A stretch of 5,755 nucleotides of DNA from JBFLVQ01 sp040758525 (GTDB taxonomy: Bacteria; Acidobacteriota; Blastocatellia; Chloracidobacteriales; JADJPF01), in NCBI GenBank assembly GCA_040758525.1, contig JBFLVQ010000619.1, positions 1 to 5,755 on the forward strand. The letters are read 5' to 3'. Below are positions 5,431-5,755 of the stretch, one piece after another; within the stretch, counting starts at the first letter, position 1, and each line of letters begins with the position of its first letter. The position numbers and the translations under genes were made by a program. The notes under the pieces are model-generated. The model saw only the letters and a list, made by a program, of their open reading frames with translations, was not told the origin of the DNA and ran no database searches.

Positions 5431-5755
5431 ATGAAGAGAAACTTAGTACTAACAATGATGGCAGTATTAATGTTAGCCATCATGGGAGTACGGCCGTTGT
5501 ACGCGCAAGAGCCCGCCTTCAGCGCAGGCAACCGTAACGTACCCGGTGTTGGCAACCGCGGTGTTACAGGCGCATCAACGATCACCGGACTTCTCAACAC
5601 TAACATCAATGACGGCAATGCTGTGCAAGCCAATAGCTTCCCCACCTTCAATGCTGTCGATGTTGCTACAGGCGACTTCAATGCTGATGGTACTTTCGAT
5701 ATCATCGGTGTTGATCTCAATAACACTGGCTCACTTACCTTACTAGTAGGTTTGA
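5431..5755 (+). CDS. Exported FG-GAP/VCBS-repeat-type protein (3' partial)
   Basis: The first 108 codons of a gene that continues past the right edge. The protein opens with a clear signal peptide: basic MKRN, hydrophobic residues about 5-20, and a likely cut after A25 in PLYA-QE. A glycine- and asparagine-rich stretch follows, with GNRNVPG (33-39) and GNRGVTG (41-47) as a near repeat. Residues about 76-108 look like the first FG-GAP/VCBS unit, with the calcium-loop pattern D82-x-N84-x-D86-G87-x-x-D90 followed by IIGVDLNNTGSLTLLVG. Such units usually repeat to form an extracellular propeller. The start is fixed by AGGAGG six bases upstream. Codon choice differs from the other two genes: all five Phe are TTC and all five Ile are ATC, suggesting strong expression. 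Export is secure, the FG-GAP assignment likely, and the exact role unknown because most of the protein is missing. Confidence 0.8.
   Translation, partial: MKRNLVLTMMAVLMLAIMGVRPLYAQEPAFSAGNRNVPGVGNRGVTGASTITGLLNTNINDGNAVQANSFPTFNAVDVATGDFNADGTFDIIGVDLNNTGSLTLLVGL

Noticed and set aside
5394..5726. 110-codon open frame on the minus strand
   Set aside because: It lies opposite the FG-GAP gene, which has a signal peptide, strong ribosome site and calcium-loop motif; the antisense frame has no recognisable domain.
5546..5746. Plus-strand open frame inside the FG-GAP gene, with similar ones at 2648-2842 and 4925-5119
   Set aside because: Each is an out-of-frame shadow of a well-supported coding region with no ribosome site.

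Overview
The window holds three genes on the plus strand. A large sigma-54 activator gene enters from the left edge (1-3546). A complete gene for an exported seven-bladed beta-propeller-like protein follows (4042-5325), then the start of a gene for an exported FG-GAP/VCBS-type protein that runs off the right edge (5431-5755). There are no RNA genes, CRISPR arrays or intact mobile elements. Base composition is moderately AT-rich. Ribosome sites and signal peptides are bacterial. A sigma-54 activator with a long TPR sensor next to exported propeller and FG-GAP proteins is the kind of content found in Acidobacteriota and similar large-genome Gram-negative groups. That placement is an inference from style only, and no marker gene is present.

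Region 1 (1-3546): the protein begins with two helix-turn-helix modules typical of the DNA-binding end of IS630-family transposases. It continues through a proline-rich linker, about twelve 40-residue TPR repeats, a GAF-like domain, a complete sigma-54 AAA+ ATPase and a C-terminal Fis-type HTH. The reading frame is open to base 1 and the first HTH already starts there, so the true start lies outside the window.

Region 2 (3547-4041): this 495-base AT-rich gap carries, in order, several inverted repeats, a long dyad with a TGT-N10-ACA core (3667-3694), a match to the IHF consensus (3738-3750), a good sigma-54 promoter candidate (3801-3817), a doubtful 28-codon ORF (3859-3945), and a strong sigma-70-type promoter with an extended -10 (3926-3964) followed by a hairpin. 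Activator site, bend site and -24/-12 promoter in this order and spacing is the classic layout of a sigma-54 promoter. The gene just upstream encodes a sigma-54 activator, so the simplest reading is local control of the propeller gene, with a second, constitutive-type promoter nearer the gene.

Region 3 (4042-5755): two co-directional genes for exported proteins are separated by 105 bases. The gap holds a two-tier stem-loop (5331-5364) and a strong AGGAGG ribosome site. The second gene uses a more selective codon set than its neighbours, which suggests high expression. The most interesting content is the fusion of a transposase-type DNA-binding head to a sigma-54 activator, together with a candidate complete control circuit beside it. 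All regulatory calls rest on motif reading alone.
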